64,000 nt of DNA from Panagrolaimus kolymaensis (lineage: Eukaryota > Nematoda > Chromadorea > Rhabditida > Panagrolaimidae), in NCBI GenBank assembly GCA_028622995.1, contig JAJQJQ010000017.1:2666001-2730000 (forward strand), in the 5' to 3' direction. A program made the position numbers and the translations under genes. This document shows, piece after piece, positions 25,180-39,361 of the stretch (position 1 is its first letter; each line of letters starts with the position of its first letter). The notes beneath the pieces were generated by a model, which worked only from the letters and a program-made list of their open reading frames with translations, searched no databases and was not told the origin of the DNA.

Positions 25180-26195
25180 AAAAATTTGTCTCATGTGTCA
25201 ATTCCTCCAGTTTCAATTCAACTTGAAATCGCAGCATTCTCAGCATTACACGTGAGTTTTCATTATTGGATGGTTACAATAACAAAACAAAAAACAGAAT
25301 TTTAATAATAATTATTTAAATTTAACAATCAACTTTTGACTTTTTCTATTTTTTCTAAGACGCGATCCTTAGCATTGGCTATTCCACCTTTTTTAATAAT
25401 TGCTTTTTTTCTAATTGTTCTCTTAGTTTTTCTTATCATTGGAATTTGTGGTGGAATTTATTCCGTTATAATTACAAAAATAAGTCGTTGTCCATCTATT
25501 CATTTTTTTAAATCAAAAAAGCATCATTTTTTTATTTGGAATTATTTCTTTCGTTGTCTATAGTTTCTTTCCCATTTCTTTATTCGCTCTTTCAACTTGT
25601 GCTTTGTAGTGCATGCGAAAAGAAGAAAACATTTTGTTTTGCTGCCATTTATTTAGACTTCGGGTTGAGCTTTATGCTCACCGCTAGAAAGGAATCCCTC
25701 TGCTTTTGGGCAAGGGGAATTCTTTTTAGCAATTCTAAAATCTCGATAATTTTTGGAAGGTGTCATTGCCCGGGAAATGACACTTATTTTTGATTAACTA
25801 AAAAAAGCAAGCTTTTGTTTCACATTGGTTTGAACTCATTTTTTGAAATTCCTACGCATTTTTTTGTACTAAAATATACAATTTACAAAACTAAAAATGA
25901 ACAATAATAAGCTTTTTTATTGCCAAATAAACGACTTTTTTCTCTTCACATTTCTTTTTTCCAAATGCACTGATTGAATTGCAAAACAGCAAAAACGTTT
26001 TAAATTCATTATTATATTATTTTTTAGTCCATCGGTCCTAAAATGGAGGAACAATACAAAAGAGTTCATGATGATCAAATAAATTATCCATGATGTTCAA
26101 CGGCAGATGTGGAACAAGAAATTAAAGCAACACTATGGAAAAAATATTTTAAAAGAGAAGATAAACCTTTTAATGTTGAAACGCCATTACCATAA
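25180..26195 (+). CDS. putative small membrane protein with an in-frame TGA
   Basis: Family unknown. Three exons fit in phase: 25180-25251 (NLSHVSIPPVSIQLEIAAF), 25360-25464 (strongly hydrophobic: FLIIAFFLIVLLVFLII) and 26028 onwards (SIGPKMEEQYKRVHDDQINYP). A TGA follows at 26091-26093. The same frame then stays open for 33 more coding-like codons (CSTADVEQEIKATLWKKYF...) to a double stop at 26193, with AATAAA shortly after. The 5' end is unresolved: no in-frame ATG is visible upstream of 25180, although a CAG acceptor is present. The second donor (GTTATA) is weak. Either a gene with a short C-terminus, a readthrough gene, or a recent pseudogene. Confidence 0.4.
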
Positions 26196-26709
26196 TAAAA
26201 TATTTGAAATAAAGATGTTTTTTTGTTGTTGAATTAAATGAAGGTGATCAAGCATACGATCAAAAGCGATAGAGAAAAAGCATATGATTTCTGTTTTTTG
26301 AGGTTAAAAAATAGCAAGCAGTAAAACCAAATAAAACTGATAAGGAAAAAGGAAGGCAAAAAAGGGCGTAAAAAAGTGTTCTTCATCAATACAACAACAA
26401 AAAATTATAATGTTTTTGTGAGTCACTTATGAGCGGCAGCGCTTGACATAGATCCGGCCACTTACATATATTATTTTCACTCCATCCTTTTGCTATTATT
26501 TGCTTGTATTTTCTTCTTCTCGATATATTGAGGAAACTTTCCATCAACATTTTTCATCATAGTTTCATAGTTTATATATTTATGTATATGAGCCAAAAAA
26601 AACATTGATTAAAAAAGTATCAAAAAAATTGTTTTAACGTTGTTTTTCACACAGTGAATCAAAAAATCCCATCATTTATGAAATTGTTTATTTTTTACGA
26701 ATAATAATA
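26196..26709. other. intergenic
   Basis: About 500 bp, AT-rich. No exon for a rhotekin HR1 domain was found here and no repeat was recognised. Confidence 0.5.
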
Positions 26710-29205
26710 ATGCTTAAATTTAAACAAACAACATCGAAATCAATATCAAATATACCTATGACAGCTAAGTCGAATTTAAGGTTTTTATTTTATTGATTTA
26801 GCTTTTTTGAATGTGATTTAATTTTTTTTAGTAAAATTGAATGCTTTCCATGTAAAGCATCAATAATTATTCATAGTATTACCATTCCCCTTGCATGGCC
26901 TGCAAGCGAATATTTTGATCATAAAGGAGGTAACAGTGTTTTAAACAAAATTTAGATGAATGAGTTTTCTTAATAAATTTTTGAAGAAAAAAAAGTTTCC
27001 GAATCGTGAAAACTTTTTATGCCATTATTTTAAACTTCAAAAACTCTTAATTTTTAGAATGGCGTGAATTTAATGTTTGCCTTTCTTTCAAAGCAGCTGG
27101 AGGAAAATTAATGAGATCAAAAATTCATCAACGAGTGAATTATTTTTTTAATGAATTTTCATTGACTAATATATTTATCGTTTAGGTAAATCGAACAATT
27201 ACAGATCTTCAATTTGATGAAAATTTTACTTTGTTTGTTTTCTTTTCTATTTTCAACAACTTATAGCCAGTATTTTTTAGTCACGATCTCGATCCAAATT
27301 TTACTATTGAAGCTTTAGTATCAGCTAAAAGAATCAATAGTCAGCGATCAGGATCCTCGCCATTTCAATCCGTCGCAAACACAGTATCTCGCTCATTTGG
27401 ACGTCGTTTTGGCGCAAATTATGTAATTTTTTAATTTTATTTTACGATATTTAAATTTTATTTTAGAAAAAATATTCTCAAGCTCAAAATTCTTATACCA
27501 TCAGTGCATATAATTTTCCAAGCCGTGAAGAAATTTTTTCTTCACCTGTTGAAGATTTACTTCCAATTGGACGTTGCTTTTTTCGCCTTGAAAATGCTGG
27601 ACTTTCTGGAAAAATCCGAGTCTATTCTCTTGCTTTAGTTTCAGTGGAAACCATTGATCGTTCATTATCACCATTGGATATTTTACCACTTTTTGGTACC
27701 ATGTGTTGTCAAGTTCTATGTCGACCTGATTGCCTTGAGACAACATTCATTCGGTCAGTTTTGGATATATTTTATGTTGATGAACAGCTTTTATTGGAAA
27801 AGCTTGATAGTGCTCTCGAAGGTGGATGTATTAAATGTTATACAAAAGATAAAAAAGAAGCTGCTCTTGTTATTCCTATCGATCAGGTTAGTTTCAAAGA
27901 TCCATACTAATCGATTTAGTCAAACTTTTATTGAGAGACTATTTCCAATAATTTCAGAAAACTAATATTCGTTCAACGGCATATCAAACTGCGATTCGAA
28001 TTACTCTTCTTGATGAAGAAACACAATATACTCGTGATTTTATATTTATTTTAACAAATGAAAGCCAAGTTAATGATTGGTTTTATGCATTGCAGCAACA
28101 AATTAAGAATGCGATTGCGTGGAAAGAATTTGCTTCAGTATCAACAAACCCTTTCGCATTGAAATATAATAATGAATTTAAACTACCCATTGATGAAGCA
28201 CAATCAATTAAAGGAAGAACCATGACGAACACGGATGAGATTAAATCGGGAATGCGTGAAGCTTCAAAACGCGGTAGCAGACGAAGAGTTCAAAGCGTCT
28301 TTCAAAATGTTCCTAAAATTGAGATAAAAGAAGAAAAGAAAGTAGAATCTAAAGATTACGATAAACCAATGGCAAAGTCGCCTTCAATTCATAAACCTAC
28401 ACAATATCTGTCAGTGAATCAGTATGTGAAACAACCTTCAATGATTCAAAAACCAAAAATAGTTGAATCTAAACCCATGCCAAGACCTCGAATTATCGAT
28501 CCTCCGCCACTAACATCCAAATCCTCAACAAATACAAAATTGTTGGTTAATCATGGTTATGTAAGTTCTCAGACCAAAACAATATCCCGAATTGCAAGAA
28601 AACAAGATGAAATTTCATCTTCCCCAACACAAAGAAATACAGAGATCGCACTACCACGTACAAAAATAGCGTCAGATTTCACAAAAGCAAGTTCATTGCA
28701 TGCAGAAACAAAATCGAGACAAAAAGTGAAGCTGGAATATCAAGAAGATACAATTGAGCGAAATATTATTCCACCAGAAACTCGTCATGTTTCACGCCCT
28801 CGATTAGAAGATCAACGGGTTATTTCTTCTCCGACATCTCGACCATCGTTACAAAATCATGATTCAATAAAAGGTCCACCAAATACTTATATAATTCGAT
28901 TAAATGTTGGCATGGATGATGATTATGAAGATACACGAGGTAAAATTAGGTTCTTTCCTTTTTTAAATTTCATCATTCCTTTTTCAGCTCAACATTATGT
29001 TAGCAAGAAACCGCCACCTTATCCTTCTCATAGCCATCATAATTCCTCTAAACTACCACCATCATCTCAAAAAATTTCCAACGACCTTCCGAAAACTCCA
29101 CCACCATTCCGACAAAAAATGCCACAATTACCACCGCCATTAATGCCACAATCGAAATCTCCTAAAATTATTAGTTTTAAAAATACAGAAATTACTCGAT
29201 TATAA
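26710..29205 (+). CDS. RTKN: Rhotekin-like protein (anillin-homology domain, PH domain, Pro-rich tail)
   Basis: Rhotekins are Rho-GTPase effectors linked to septin and cortical organisation. The anillin-homology domain is encoded from about 26833: ITIPLAWPASEYFDHKGEWR, then FNVCLSFKAAG, RTITDLQFDENFT and DPNFTIEALV, in the rhotekin order. The PH part has LPLFGTMCCQVLCRPDC, closely like rhotekin LPLYGNMCCR, then EAALVIPIDQKTNIR. A 300-residue proline-, serine- and lysine-rich tail follows, with PPPLTSK and KKPPPYPSH. Exon joins are in phase; near 27232-27282 the intron ends at TTTTTTAG before TCACGATC. An intron at about 28938-28987 is also likely. The usual N-terminal HR1 Rho-binding domain is absent from the model, which begins MLKFKQTTSK. 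Confidence 0.88.
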
Positions 29206-29335
29206 AATGCTTTAATTAATTTTATTTTATTCGTAAAAAGATTATTATTATTATGCAAATTTATGTAGTAATTTTGTTGACTGAAAAATAATAAATTATG
29301 TATTTGTAAGTTCAACACTTTTTGTTTGATACACA

Positions 29336-30886
29336 ATGATGACAGCAGCTTTAGTCGAAGGAGCTATAAAAACAGAAAAGAAAAAACCTCGCCACGATGA
29401 ACCTGGACCTGTGGAATTGCCAATTGGAAAAATAGTTGCAAGGAAATGGAAAGTTATCGAAAAATTAGGTGAAGTAAGTTATACTTTTTTGATATTCATA
29501 AAATTATATTTTATATATTTCTAAATTTTAGGGTGGCTGCGGCGCTGTTTATCTCGTGGAAGACAACAAAAATCATCGACAAGCTGCTTTGAAAGCTGAA
29601 TCAAATTTTGTTGCTGGTGGAAGTGTTCTAAAATTGGAAGTTCAAGTTTTGCGAAGACTCAATGGAAGAAAATATGTTGCTCGTGTGCTTGCATCTGGAA
29701 AGAAAGAAAAATATTGTTACATGGTATGCTTTTAGATAAATTTCATTCATTGATTAATTTCTATAATAAAAGTTTTTTTAGGTTATGACTCTATTTGGGC
29801 CATGTTTATCTCGACTTTTCAAACATTGCAAAAGGGAATTCAGCATTTCAACACAAGTTCGTCTCGGCTTACAAATTCTTTACGGTTTAAAGCAGCTTCA
29901 CGAGGTTGGATATATTCATAGAGACATAAAGGTACATATGATTATGATTGATAGAAATACTACTTACTGTTTATTATTTTAGCCTGCAAATCTTGCCGTT
30001 GGAATCAATGGGAATGAATCAAGAGTTATCCACTTACTTGATTTTGGTTTAAGTCGAGAATTTATTATCAAAAATGAAAATGGTAAACCTGAAATGAGAA
30101 GGCCAAGAGAAAATACACTTTTCAGGTAAACTTTTTCACTTTTCATATTCTTTTCACTTTATTTATTTTTAGAGGTACAGTAAAATATTGTTCTATGAAT
30201 AGTCACAAAAGAGCTGAACAAGGACGTCCGGATGATTTATGGTCAATGGTAAGAGAATTTTTTTTATCCATTTCTTTGTTTTATCCTTTTAAGTCTTATA
30301 TTTTTTAGGTTTATATGCTTGTTGAAATGCGAAATCCACTTCCTTGGGGAAACTTACATGACAAACATGAAATTGGCAAAATTAAGAATGAAACAACCGA
30401 TGAACAGCTACTAAGAAAATGTCCACCACAAATGCATGAAATTACTTTGCATTTAAGAGTAAGTTTCCTTTACAATTTAATAGTTTTATAATTAATTATC
30501 TTTTTTTCAGGAGCTCGATTATTTTACAAGACCTGATTATTTAAGACTTTATTCCATCTTTGCAGTTTGTATTTCCTTTTTATAATTATTTTTATATTGT
30601 AAAATTGTAGGATATAATGGCTGAAAACAAAATCAAGAATAGTGATCCATTCGATTGGGAAATTCAACGAAATCACAACAAGGATGGAAGCAAATTTTCA
30701 CAAGGTAAAAAGCTACGAAAGAAATTATCAAGAATTATGACAGTTTCTGAAGATGTAAGCATGCAAAAGACAGGCGGTGATCAAGCTCCAAGCACAAGCA
30801 AAGGTGATCGAACTCAAAAAGAAAGCAACGGCGATAAACCTCCATTCTCAGCTCAAGAATTTGAAACAAATGAATTAGGATTTTGA
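29336..30886 (+). CDS. TTBK/CK1-family Ser/Thr protein kinase
   Basis: Protein kinase of the casein kinase 1 group, tau-tubulin-kinase branch, which is greatly expanded in nematodes. Kinase motifs in order: glycine loop LGEGGCGAVYLV, lysine in AALKAES, MTLFGPCLS hinge, catalytic HRDIKPANLAVG, LDFGLSRE (DFG), GTVKYCSMNSHKRAEQGRPDDLWS (activation and APE-equivalent region), and LPWGNL. A short charged tail ends NELGF. Six short introns keep frame. The start is 130 bp after the rhotekin stop on the same strand, so the pair may be an operon. All catalytic residues are present, so it should be active. Confidence 0.93.
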
Positions 30887-31419
30887 TTTGATTTCCTAAG
30901 AAAATTTCTGTTACAATAAAAAATGTATTTGAATTTATTAATTTTTTTCACACAATAAAAAAAAGAATGTTATTTGTTTGTTTGATGCTGCCACAAGATT
31001 TTGTTAAGATAGACGAGAAAGAATAAAAGAAAAAATAAAACGAACGCGAGCAAGCTGCTGTTTGTTGGTTGGTGCATCATTTGTCAATAACAATCACTAT
31101 CTCTCGTCACCGTCTCACAGCGCAATCATTTTCAATCAAAGGCGGAGTACAAATGGCCAAACGCAACGTGCAATTTTTGGATTTTTTAATTATTTTTTGA
31201 TAGTTATCGCCATATTTAAAAATCTGGAATGGGTTTAGGAGAAAAGTGTTGAAAGGGCGTTTTTAAGTTAGGTAATTATCTATCTTTTCGTACAAACGAA
31301 TTTCAATTTCATAAAAAAACAAAAAAATGGTTCTGGACTAACTTTTTTGGTCCACATCTACTCCGCCATGATTACGCTGTGGTCTACTAATTTTTAGATA
31401 AACAACAACAACAAAATAT

Positions 31420-32264
31420 GAAATCATAACTATTACAAGGCTAAAAGCCTAAAAAAGGCGGAAGTTGAGTCTTGAGTCAATAAAAGCATGGAAATCATGA
31501 AAAGTTTGAGTCAATAAAAGAATGGAAATCTCAAAGATTCAAGCCGACTCAACTTCGCGCCCCAAAAAAAATTTTTAGATAAAAAAGAGTAGATTGGTTT
31601 AATGTGATTTTTTTTTCTTTACATCGTGGAAATGTTTGTTCACAAGCTTCGTGTTAATAAAACAGTGAAATAAAGTTGTTTATATTCAATAACGAGAGGT
31701 AATGAATAAATCTTTTGAACATATTTGTAAACTTTATTTATTATACGTTAAAAAAAATCAAAAAGATTTCAGATGACGAAAAAAATGGAGCTTCAAGTAG
31801 CGACAAAAAGTTAAACAAATACAAAAAAAACATTTTTTGATGTTGAAATATGTTTTTGGAAGCTATTTATTTTAAATTGATTTAAAAAAGTTAAAAGTAA
31901 AATAAAAAACTTTAATTAATAAACGCTATCAAAGCATTAAAGCAAAGTTAGTATCGTCAGAAAAATTTAAAAAAGGAAGAAAAAGAGAAATTAACAGATC
32001 AATTAATGCGAAATTAGGAACTAAGTATGAAGAAAAAATTTCGGCTATATTTTATTTAAAACAATAGTAAATGTAAAAATTTATAGCAAAAATAAAATGA
32101 GGTGGTGCAAAATTTTTTTTGGGGCGCGAAGTTGAGTCGGCTTGAATCTTTGAGATTTCCATTCTTTTATTGACTCAAACTTTTCATGATTTCCATGCTT
32201 TTATTGACTCAAGACTCAACTTCCGCCTTTTTTAGGCTTTTAGCCTTGTAATAGTTATGATTTC
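31420..32264. mobile_element. non-autonomous element with ~155 bp terminal inverted repeats
   Basis: Bases 31420-31576 and 32108-32264 are near-identical in inverse orientation, around about 530 bp of AT-rich interior with no ORF. The arms contain a sub-repeat (GAGTCAATAAAAG-ATGGAAATC), two copies on the left. The right side carries a further copy beyond the paired region (to about 32283). Both arms include AAGGCGGAAGTTGAG and end inward with CGCGCCCC plus an A run. No clear target-site duplication was found. It looks like a MITE or deleted DNA transposon. Confidence 0.88.
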
Positions 32265-33774
32265 CATTCTTTTATTGAGCTCGAAGAGATTTATAGATGT
32301 AATTTGAAAATTTAAAAATCAAATAAATAAAAGAAGGTGTTTTACTAGTGTATTAGTATTTATTTTAAAAAGATAAATGGAGAAACAATAAACTCTCGAT
32401 AAAATAATACTTCGCAAAAAGTACCTGACGGTACTATCTGGCCAAATGGAGAAGTTGGAAGTAAAAAATTGTAGCATGGGAAAAATCTTGAATTTATATA
32501 AAAAGTTTTAATGCAAAGCATTTTTATTAATAACTCCAGCTTAATTAAAATTTCTAACTTAATTTTACAGTGACCAAAGAGTGTGTAGTTAAAAAGATTC
32601 ACTTTTACCTTGGTATTTTGCGTTTGCAACGGACTCAATTCAAATTTTAATAGTCCTAATCTTTATTTCTTTAAAGGCACATGAACGAATTTCCCTTCTT
32701 TAATGAAAAAAAAATGCATGGGAAATAACGGGGATGTTTTACTTTTAACTTTTACTGTAAAAATAATTCCTTTAAAAACCTAAAACTTACTACTAAATAT
32801 CGGAAAATAAAGCTCGGAAAAAGCGAAAAACGTTCTTCCGCCCTTCGGGCGAAAGAAACTTTTTCTACTTTTTCTCCTCGCATATATGTAGAGAGAAGAA
32901 GTTTGAGTCAATCACCGTTTTTCTAAAAGTTCTATAGTTTTAGTTAAATTTGCTATGGAATAGCCCTTTCAAATACTAATCCAATCACATTAGAAAAACA
33001 TAGTTTACTACGTGTCACAAATTTTTACTTTAAACTTTTTTGTTTTGTTACTTTTAATTTAACTCCTCGTGATTCATTCAAAAATATGTTTGGATATTTG
33101 TAATGTTCGAAAAATATAATCTGCCGCCGAATTCGATTAAATTTTATTTTTTCCCTCTTCTAAAGATTAAGAAAATGATTTTAATGCATCAATTAAAAAA
33201 TTTTAATCTGAACAAAATGTTATGTTCTTTGAACCTTGAATTAATAACAATTCATGACAATCCATAATTTATACTTTTCTTTGTTTTATGGATAAAAGCA
33301 TTAACGTTTAGGTGCAAAAAAACAGCCTTCAAATAAGTTTAATATGATTAAAAATTACTTCTTATTTTAGAAAAGGAGCGCTAAATTAGCTTCAAAAAAC
33401 AATTCTCAGAAAATAATATCAGGATTTTTAATAAAGGAGAAGTTGTGAAAATTTGGGAAAATATGGGGACTTGCTTAATATAAAGAAATGGAAAATCAGT
33501 TTTTAGATAAAGAATTGTGACCTCAAAAAAACTCCTAAATTTATTTCAAAGATCTAGAAATAACAAATATTTGTCGTTTCAAATGCAAAGAAACATATAC
33601 CAATATTTTTAAAATTTCTAGTTTACATCCTACAATGTTTATTAATAATTATTATTACATTAACAAAAGGGTTTACTATAAATAAACTTTATCCGACCAA
33701 AAAAATATTTAATATCATCGATCTTCATCCATTTGCAAAAACATTAATTCAAAATATGCGGTTTCTCTTTCCTC

Positions 33775-34505
33775 TTTCGATTGAGGCATTTTTTCGCGCT
33801 AAGATTTGTGACATACAAACAAACAAACAGACACTTTTTTTTTGGACACAATTTTAGTCAAAACTCTCGATTTAGAAGGTTTTTTTTCTGGATTCCTTTA
33901 CAGATATAATCTATAGAGGGGCACTCATAACTCTACAAAAAATCAGCCATAGTTAATAAACATAAAAACATGATTAAGCTAGGTGAAAAAAAAAGAGATC
34001 TTGCGCTCCGTCAGTCCCAACTCAACTTGGGCCAGCTTTTCGCATGCAGCACAATCGCTTCGCGATCGTGCTGCATGCTCTGGCTGGCCCCAATGAGCCA
34101 CTGATTTTTCTCTTTGATTAAGACAAATTCGTGCTAAGATTTGTGACATACAAACAAACAAACAACAAATAATCCGCCTTTGATTTTGCTCTTTGATTGA
34201 GACATTTTCGTTCTAAGAATTGTAACGGAACGACAAACAAACAGACATTTTTTTTTGGACACATTTTTAGTCAAAACTCTCGATCTATAAAGTTTTTTTT
34301 TTTGATTTCTTTACAGATATAATATATAGATGGGCACTCATAAGTATACCAAATTTCAGCCATAGTTAATAAACATAAACACATGATTAAGCTAGGTGAA
34401 AAAAAAAGAGATCTTGCGCTCCGTCAGTCCCAACTCAACTTGGGCCAGCTTTTCGCATGCAGCACAATCGCTTCGCGATCGTGCTGCATGCTCTGGCTGG
34501 CCCCA
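33775..34505. repeat. two tandem ~320 bp repeats with internal hairpin
   Basis: Copies at about 33775-34094 and 34190-34505 share GTGACATACAAACAAACAAA-like starts, TAGTCAAAACTCTCGAT, GCCATAGTTAATAAACATAA and an end that is identical in both from GATCTTGCGCTCCGTCAG. That end holds a strong hairpin, with stem GGGCCAGC and GCATGCAGCAC pairing to GTGCTGCATGC and GCTGGCCC. A partial third start lies at 34110-34165. The head is diverged between copies and the hairpin end is not. Confidence 0.85.
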
Positions 34506-34511
34506 ACTTCT

Positions 34512-34710
34512 TTAAAGGGACATAGCTATTTCATGCCTTTTTTGAAATTTCGTTTGCGGGCACTGAAAGTTACACTTAGTAAGGCGCGTGTTTGAATTAC
34601 CGTGTAAGACAGAAGTGACACGGTAATTCAAACACGCGCCGCCCCAACTGTTCCTATCAGTCCCAGTATCGAAATTTTTGAAAAGGCATGAAATAGCTAT
34701 GTCCCTTTAA
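34512..34710. repeat. foldback element B (related to A)
   Basis: Begins TTAAAGGGACATAGC and ends with its complement. The central part (GGCGCGTGTTTGAATTACC) and the whole right arm match element A closely. The middle of the left arm (about 34552-34590) is unrelated to the right arm, so this hairpin is imperfect. It abuts the tandem repeat upstream. Confidence 0.88.
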
Positions 34711-34937
34711 TCTACTGATTAAACTACAAAGTAAATAATTTTTCTTTATCATTTTTATTGTTTGCTCGAAGATTTTGTAAAAATATCCAAAGTTATTTCT
34801 TTCTATTTTTTTTTCTTTTTTTTGCGATCAAATTTTGTTCGTGAATGAACGTGCAATGAAAGGGTTAAACAAATGGCCATAGTTTTTGATTAATTGATAA
34901 TAATATTTCTATTTGTTGAAGGTTTTCATCTCTCAAA

Positions 34938-36415
34938 ATGTTTACACTAAAAATGATAAAAGTCATTTCATTTGTGAGCAATTTGATTCCTAAAAATTCA
35001 ACAATTTTGCGGTTTTCTTCTTCATCAAATTTAAAAAATTCAAAAATGGAAGCAGCTTCCGAACGAGGATTTGATTATCATTATGTTGTGAATGAAAAAG
35101 CGGTACAATAATTTTTATTTTGACTTATTGTAAAAATCTTATGATATATTTTTTAAGATGCATGATTTTATTGTCAATAGCACTATCAAAGTTAGTTGTA
35201 AACCATCTCAAGCTGAATCCGTTGCTCGAATGCTTCTTTATGTAAGTCCCAATTATGGTCTAAAAGGCTTTTAAAATATTTTATTTAAAGGCAGATTGTC
35301 GCGGTCACTTCTCGCATGGAATTAATAGGTAATAATATTAATTAAATATTTTTTAGTCATTTTTTCATGATTCTTTAGACTTCACATTTACATTCGAGAC
35401 CTTGAAACTAATACTTGCAACACCCATGGAAAACCTAAAATTCTTAAACAAAAAGGTTCAACCGCTTTTGTAGATGGTGATAATGCATTGGGTTCAGTTG
35501 TGGGAGAATTTTGTACGAATTTGGCGATAAAATTATGTAAAGAACATGGAGTTGGATGGGTAATCGCCAATAATTCCAACCATTTCGGTGCAGCAGGTCG
35601 TTATGGTCATCTTGCAGCTGATGAAGGATTTGTTGGATTTGCTTTTACCAATACTTCACCAATAATGTTTCCAACAAGATCATCTCAAAAAGCTCTTGGA
35701 ACAAATCCACTTGCCGTTGTAGCTCCAGCTGATGATGGTGATCGATTTGCGTTGGATATGGCAACCTCAACAGTTTCGTTGGGGAAAGTTGAAGTTGCTC
35801 AAAGAAAAGGTAAATACACCGTACCAGAAGGATGGGGAGCTAATAAGCGTGGGCAACAAGAACCAAATCCTAATATTATTTTGGATGAAGGTGGTGGGTT
35901 GCTTCCTTTGGGAGGAATTGAAGAACGTGGAGGTTATAAAGGAAGTGGACTCGGGATGATGGTGGACATTCTTAGCGGTGTTATGGGTGGAGCCCACTTC
36001 GGAAAAAATGTTCGAGGATGGGCCAAAACAACGAAGAAAGCCGATTTGGTATAATCCATCATCAAACATAAATTGAAAATAAGTCCATAATTTTTAGGGT
36101 CAATGTTATATCGTTGTTGATCCTGATTGCTTTGCAGATGGTTTTACTCATAATTTAAAACGATTCCTTGATGAAACAAGACATTTGGAATCCACTGATT
36201 CTAAGCTACCAGGTACAGATTTTAAAATAATCCAATAATTTTTTAATTTTTATTTATTAGTCCGCGTTCCTGGTGATTTCTCAAAAAGCCATGGAGCTCT
36301 TATTGAACACGCAGGAGGCCTAGTTTATCATAAATCTCAAATTGAATATCTTCGAAAACTCGCTGAAGAACATGATGTACCATTCTTTGAAACAAAACCT
36401 TTTAAAAAACCTTGA
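34938..36415 (+). CDS. LDH2/MDH2-family malate/L-lactate dehydrogenase
   Basis: NAD(P)-dependent oxidoreductase of the malate/L-lactate (ureidoglycolate-type) family, unrelated to classical MDH/LDH; it interconverts 2-hydroxy and 2-oxo acids. The first about 40 residues (MFTLKMIKVISFVSN..., with Ser/Arg/Lys) could be a mitochondrial presequence. An inner Met (MEAASERG) could be a cytosolic start. Family signatures: DCRGHFSHGINRL (catalytic His region), GSVVGEFCTNLAI, SNHFGAAGRYGHLA, FTNTSPIMFPT, GTNPLAVVAP, LDMATSTVSLGKVEVA and ERGGYKGSGLGMMVDILSG. Short introns in phase split it; the tail ends FFETKPFKKP. All expected blocks are present. Confidence 0.92.
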
Positions 36416-38575
<2,160 letters not shown>

Positions 38576-38921
38576 TCTAACCTTTTCTCTTGTTCCATGT
38601 AAAATTTAAATTTTTCAAATATACTTATCGTCTAATCAATCACATATGTCTTCTGTGATTTACTTTCTGTAAGCTATCGCTATCTTGCTTTTTTCTTTTC
38701 AAAATTATGGAGAACTTTTTTTACCAAAAAACTATTTAATACTGTTGTTTTCTTATTCTTGTACATTTATTTCTTATTAAATTTGCAAAAAAAACTTTAC
38801 ACTTTCTGTTGTCAGCTCTCCTCTCCTGTGCAAGTTCTGACATTACAAAGCGCGTTTCGTTTGGTTTTCTCTCTTTTTTTCGGTCAAAAAAATATCTCAA
38901 GTTTTTATATTATTGATATGT

Positions 38922-39121
38922 TTAAAGGAACATAGCTATTTGATGCCTTTTTTCAAATTTCATTCTCCCGCAATTACCCGCAGCGTAAAGATGAAGCGAG
39001 CTTTTTTCCGTGCAAGCTTACTGTATTACACGGAAAAAAAGCTCGCTTCATCTTTACGCTTGCGGGTAATTGCGGGAAAATGAAATTTGAAAAAAGGCAT
39101 CAAATAGCTATGTTCCTTTAA
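38922..39121. repeat. foldback element C
   Basis: 200 bp, near-perfect palindrome. The outer about 30 bases (TTAAAGGAACATAGCTATTT...) match elements A and B; the centre (GCAATTACCCGCA, GATGAAGCGAGC) is unrelated to them. It lies between RAB2 and MPC2. Confidence 0.92.
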
Positions 39122-39361
39122 TGTTTGATATATATGTTTTTATTTTTTTGTAAATCATATTCTGTCTTATTTTTAAATTGATAATAAATGCTAATCGAAT
39201 AATTGGATTATGAATTAAGAACAATTTCTTAGGTGTTTTGTCGCCAACAACTTGTTTATATATATTTAACAAAGAGTCACGTGAATAACATTTGAAATTA
39301 TTCCATTTTGTTGTTCATTGATTGTTTAGTAATAAACGAAAGTTTTAGGTATCACGAAATT

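Larger units (their letters stand above)
30887..34937. other. repeat-rich intergenic region
   Basis: 4 kb without a supported gene. It holds a long-TIR element (31420-32264), a tandem repeat pair (33775-34505) and a foldback (34512-34710). A short GC hairpin (CGCCCTTCGGGCG) occurs near 32840. The remainder is AT-rich and unremarkable. Confidence 0.7.

Noticed and set aside
25755..25790. Hairpin GTGTCATT-gcccggg-AATGACAC
   Set aside because: Short, single, without the TAAAGG ends of the foldback family; chance or minor structure.
26091..26220. Selenocysteine reading of the TGA at 26091
   Set aside because: No SECIS-like stem with ATGA/GA pairs was seen before the AATAAA, and the protein resembles no selenoprotein family I know.
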